Under the pieces are notes generated by a model. That model was not told where the DNA came from, did not search any database, and worked only from the letters and a program-made list of their open reading frames with translations. A stretch of DNA of 64,000 nt from JAGNHB01 sp964436005 (GTDB lineage Bacteria; Acidobacteriota; JAAYUB01), in the NCBI GenBank assembly GCA_964436005.1, contig CAYTBK010000005.1, forward strand, positions 1-64,000, in the 5' to 3' direction. The translations under genes and the position numbers were made by a program. This document shows positions 61,168-64,000 of this stretch, piece by piece. Position 1 is the first letter of the stretch. Each line of letters begins with the position of its first letter.

Positions 61168-61614
61168 ATGCCGTCCACGCTCGTCAGCCTGCATGTCCAT
61201 CTCGTTTTCAGCACCAAGGATCGTCGCCCATCGATTCAGCCTTTCTGGAGAGAACGGTTGCACGCCTCTCTCGGCGGGGTGGTCCGCCGGTTGAAAGCGG
61301 TCCCGGAAGCCGTCGGCGGGGTGGAAGACCACGTTCATGTCCTGGCCAGCCTGCGCGCTGTCCATCAATTGTCGGATTGTGTTCGCGACCTGAAGCAGGC
61401 GTCTTCTCGTTGGGTGCACGAAAGCCTGCGACTCGACAATTTTGCCTGGCAGGAAGGGTATGGCGCCTTTTCGGTCGGCGCAGGCCACTGCAACGCCCTG
61501 AAGGATTACATCGACGAACAACAACAGCACCATCATTCCAATACATTCCAATCGGAATACATTCGGTTGCTGCAGCAGGAAGGCGTGACGTATGACGAGA
61601 GGTACCTGTGGTAG
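61168..61614 (+). CDS. IS200/REP-type Y1 transposase
   Basis: A 148-residue Y1 (HUH) transposase resembling the IS200/IS605 TnpA and REP-associated families. The ATG at 61168 follows AAGGAGG. The HUH motif is HVHVLAS (in GGVEDHVHVLASL, about residue 58-64), with the strand LVSLHVHLVFSTKDRRPSI at the start. The nucleophilic Tyr is probably in KDYIDEQQQHHHS. It would cut and paste single-stranded DNA at hairpins. The 22-base hairpins just outside both ends of the gene, and the nearby repeats, suggest it acts on them. No tnpB partner is present. Confidence 0.82.
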   Translation: MPSTLVSLHVHLVFSTKDRRPSIQPFWRERLHASLGGVVRRLKAVPEAVGGVEDHVHVLASLRAVHQLSDCVRDLKQASSRWVHESLRLDNFAWQEGYGAFSVGAGHCNALKDYIDEQQQHHHSNTFQSEYIRLLQQEGVTYDERYLW

Positions 61615-61617
61615 TTT

Positions 61618-61645
61618 TCCCGGCGCCCCTTCCGGGCGCTTTTCC
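61618..61645. repeat. Right flanking hairpin of the transposase, also terminator-like
   Basis: The palindrome at 61618-61639 is the inverse of the left flanking one. Its GCGCCC/GGGCGC stem is followed by TTTTCC, so it could also end the transposase mRNA. Confidence 0.6.
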
Positions 61646-61787
61646 GTTATTCTCTCCGCTTCACCGGCGGGGGTCCCGCCTTCGGCGGGCCGCCCGCCGG
61701 CTATTGTCCCGCCGGCCCGCCGGGCCGGAAGGCGAACCTACGCGGCTCCGGCGCCCGGATTTTCTTCCCCTCGTTTGCACGGCGGAG

Positions 61788-61793
61788 TATAAT
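61788..61793 (+). promoter_or_regulatory. Minus-10 box of the pyrG promoter
   Basis: A perfect TATAAT 33 bases before the pyrG start, in a locally AT-rich stretch. No good -35 box is seen at 16-18 bases upstream. A small AATAA/TTATT hairpin lies just downstream of the box. Confidence 0.45.
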
Positions 61794-61825
61794 AAACGAT
61801 TATTTTGTCGGCGAGGGGGCAGGCC

Positions 61826-63432
<1,607 letters not shown>

Positions 63433-63436
<4 letters not shown>

Positions 63437-64000
63437 GCGCGTTCTCCATCGGAAACCTGCGGGTGGGCGATTCCCTGGCCGCGCCCTTCTTCATCGCCGG
63501 CCCCTGCGTCATCGAGAGCGGGGCGCACGCCTTCTTCCTGGCCGAGAGCCTGCGGGACATGTTCGCCCGCGTGGGGGCCCCCTTCATCTTCAAGGCGTCC
63601 TACGACAAGGCCAACCGGACGTCCATCGGCTCGTTCCGGGGGCCGGGGCCGGAAGAGGGGCTGCGCATCCTGGAGGACATCCGGAAGCGGCTGGGCGTGC
63701 CGGTCCTGACGGACGTGCACGCGGTGGCCGAGGTGGAGAAGGCGGCCGCCGTGGCCGACGTCCTCCAGGTCCCCGCCTTCCTGTGCCGGCAGACCGACCT
63801 CCTGGTCGCCGCCGGGAGGACGGGGCGGGCCGTCAACGTCAAGAAGGGCCAGTTCCTGGCGCCCTGGGACATGGCCAACGTGGCCGACAAGGTCCGCTCC
63901 ACGGGGAACGGGCGGGTGATGCTGACCGAACGGGGCCACACCCTCGGCTACAACAACCTGGTGGTGGACTTCCGCTCTTTCGCGGTCATGCGCGAGACCG
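63433..64000 (+). CDS. kdsA: 3-deoxy-D-manno-octulosonate 8-phosphate synthase, 3' partial
   Basis: The first 189 codons of KdsA, which condenses arabinose 5-phosphate and phosphoenolpyruvate to Kdo 8-phosphate for lipopolysaccharide. The window ends inside the gene. The family motifs are present: FFIAGPCVIES, FIFKASYDKANRTS, the Cys-containing FLCRQTDLLVAAG and VNVKKGQFLAPWDM. A Cys follows IAGPCVIES, and the enzyme resembles the metal-independent or metal-dependent class equally at this length. It overlaps pyrG by four bases, so translation is coupled. Confidence 0.93.

Noticed and set aside
49100..61640. A CRISPR array among the repeats of the intergenic regions
   Set aside because: The repeats are palindromic, dispersed and not regularly spaced with unique spacers, and no cas gene is nearby.

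Overview
The window is GC-rich bacterial DNA from a Gram-negative, probably flagellated organism. KdsA (Kdo synthesis), a PorV/UPF0164-type outer-membrane barrel and a lipobox protein point to an outer membrane; flagellin and a YjfB-like protein point to motility. Propeller-type sensor kinases, carboxypeptidase-regulatory/TPR proteins, gluzincin and M14 exopeptidases and very large modular secreted proteins together recall Acidobacteriota or a neighbouring phylum. That placement is inference; there is no rRNA here to prove it.

Region 1 (1-9450) looks like the right end of an integrated mobile element. All its genes run on the + strand: a string of small unknown proteins, some membrane-bound, then a TraM-recognition/VirD4-like ATPase, a block of perfect palindromes, a replication-relaxation family protein, small orphan ORFs and two excisionase-like helix-turn-helix proteins. 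It stops at the 3' end of a tRNA-Asp gene, the usual target of tyrosine-recombinase elements. No integrase, relaxase or mating-pore genes are in view; the left end lies outside the window.

Region 2 (9451-23.7 kb) is housekeeping chromosome: tRNA-Asp and tRNA-Val, a GNAT acetyltransferase, an ankyrin protein, a Nudix hydrolase, a UPF0102 nuclease-like protein, a propeller histidine kinase, clpS-clpA, a second GNAT, a YjfB-like protein, and an unusual single-chain FtsW/RodA plus class B penicillin-binding protein with a terminator-like hairpin in its leader.

Region 3 (23.9-32.7 kb and 40.7-50.2 kb) encodes large secreted proteins. A transglutaminase-elicitor-like protein, a 1791-residue fibronectin-III protein and a 2280-residue RCC1/Ig/beta-helix/FG-GAP protein each carry four copies of what appears to be the same roughly 110-residue beta-rich module toward the C-terminus. 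The largest is followed 13 bases later by a PorV-like barrel, suggesting a link to export or surface display.

Region 4 (32.7-40.4 kb) holds a glycosyltransferase, an orphan NuoI-like ferredoxin, gluQ, adenosine deaminase, a HEAT-repeat protein, a carboxypeptidase-regulatory/TPR protein, queC-queD and a membrane-anchored pilin-head-like protein.

Region 5 (50.2-64 kb) has two methyltransferases, a CBM-like lipoprotein, a degenerate VWA-like protein, a molybdenum-carrier-like protein, two secreted peptidases, a flagellin behind a near-perfect sigma-54 promoter, and a REP-type Y1 transposase surrounded by hairpin repeats. Copies of one repeat also lie, inverted, 10 kb away in the gene-free stretch at 50.3-51.2 kb. 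The window ends in the overlapping pair pyrG-kdsA, with kdsA cut by the window edge.
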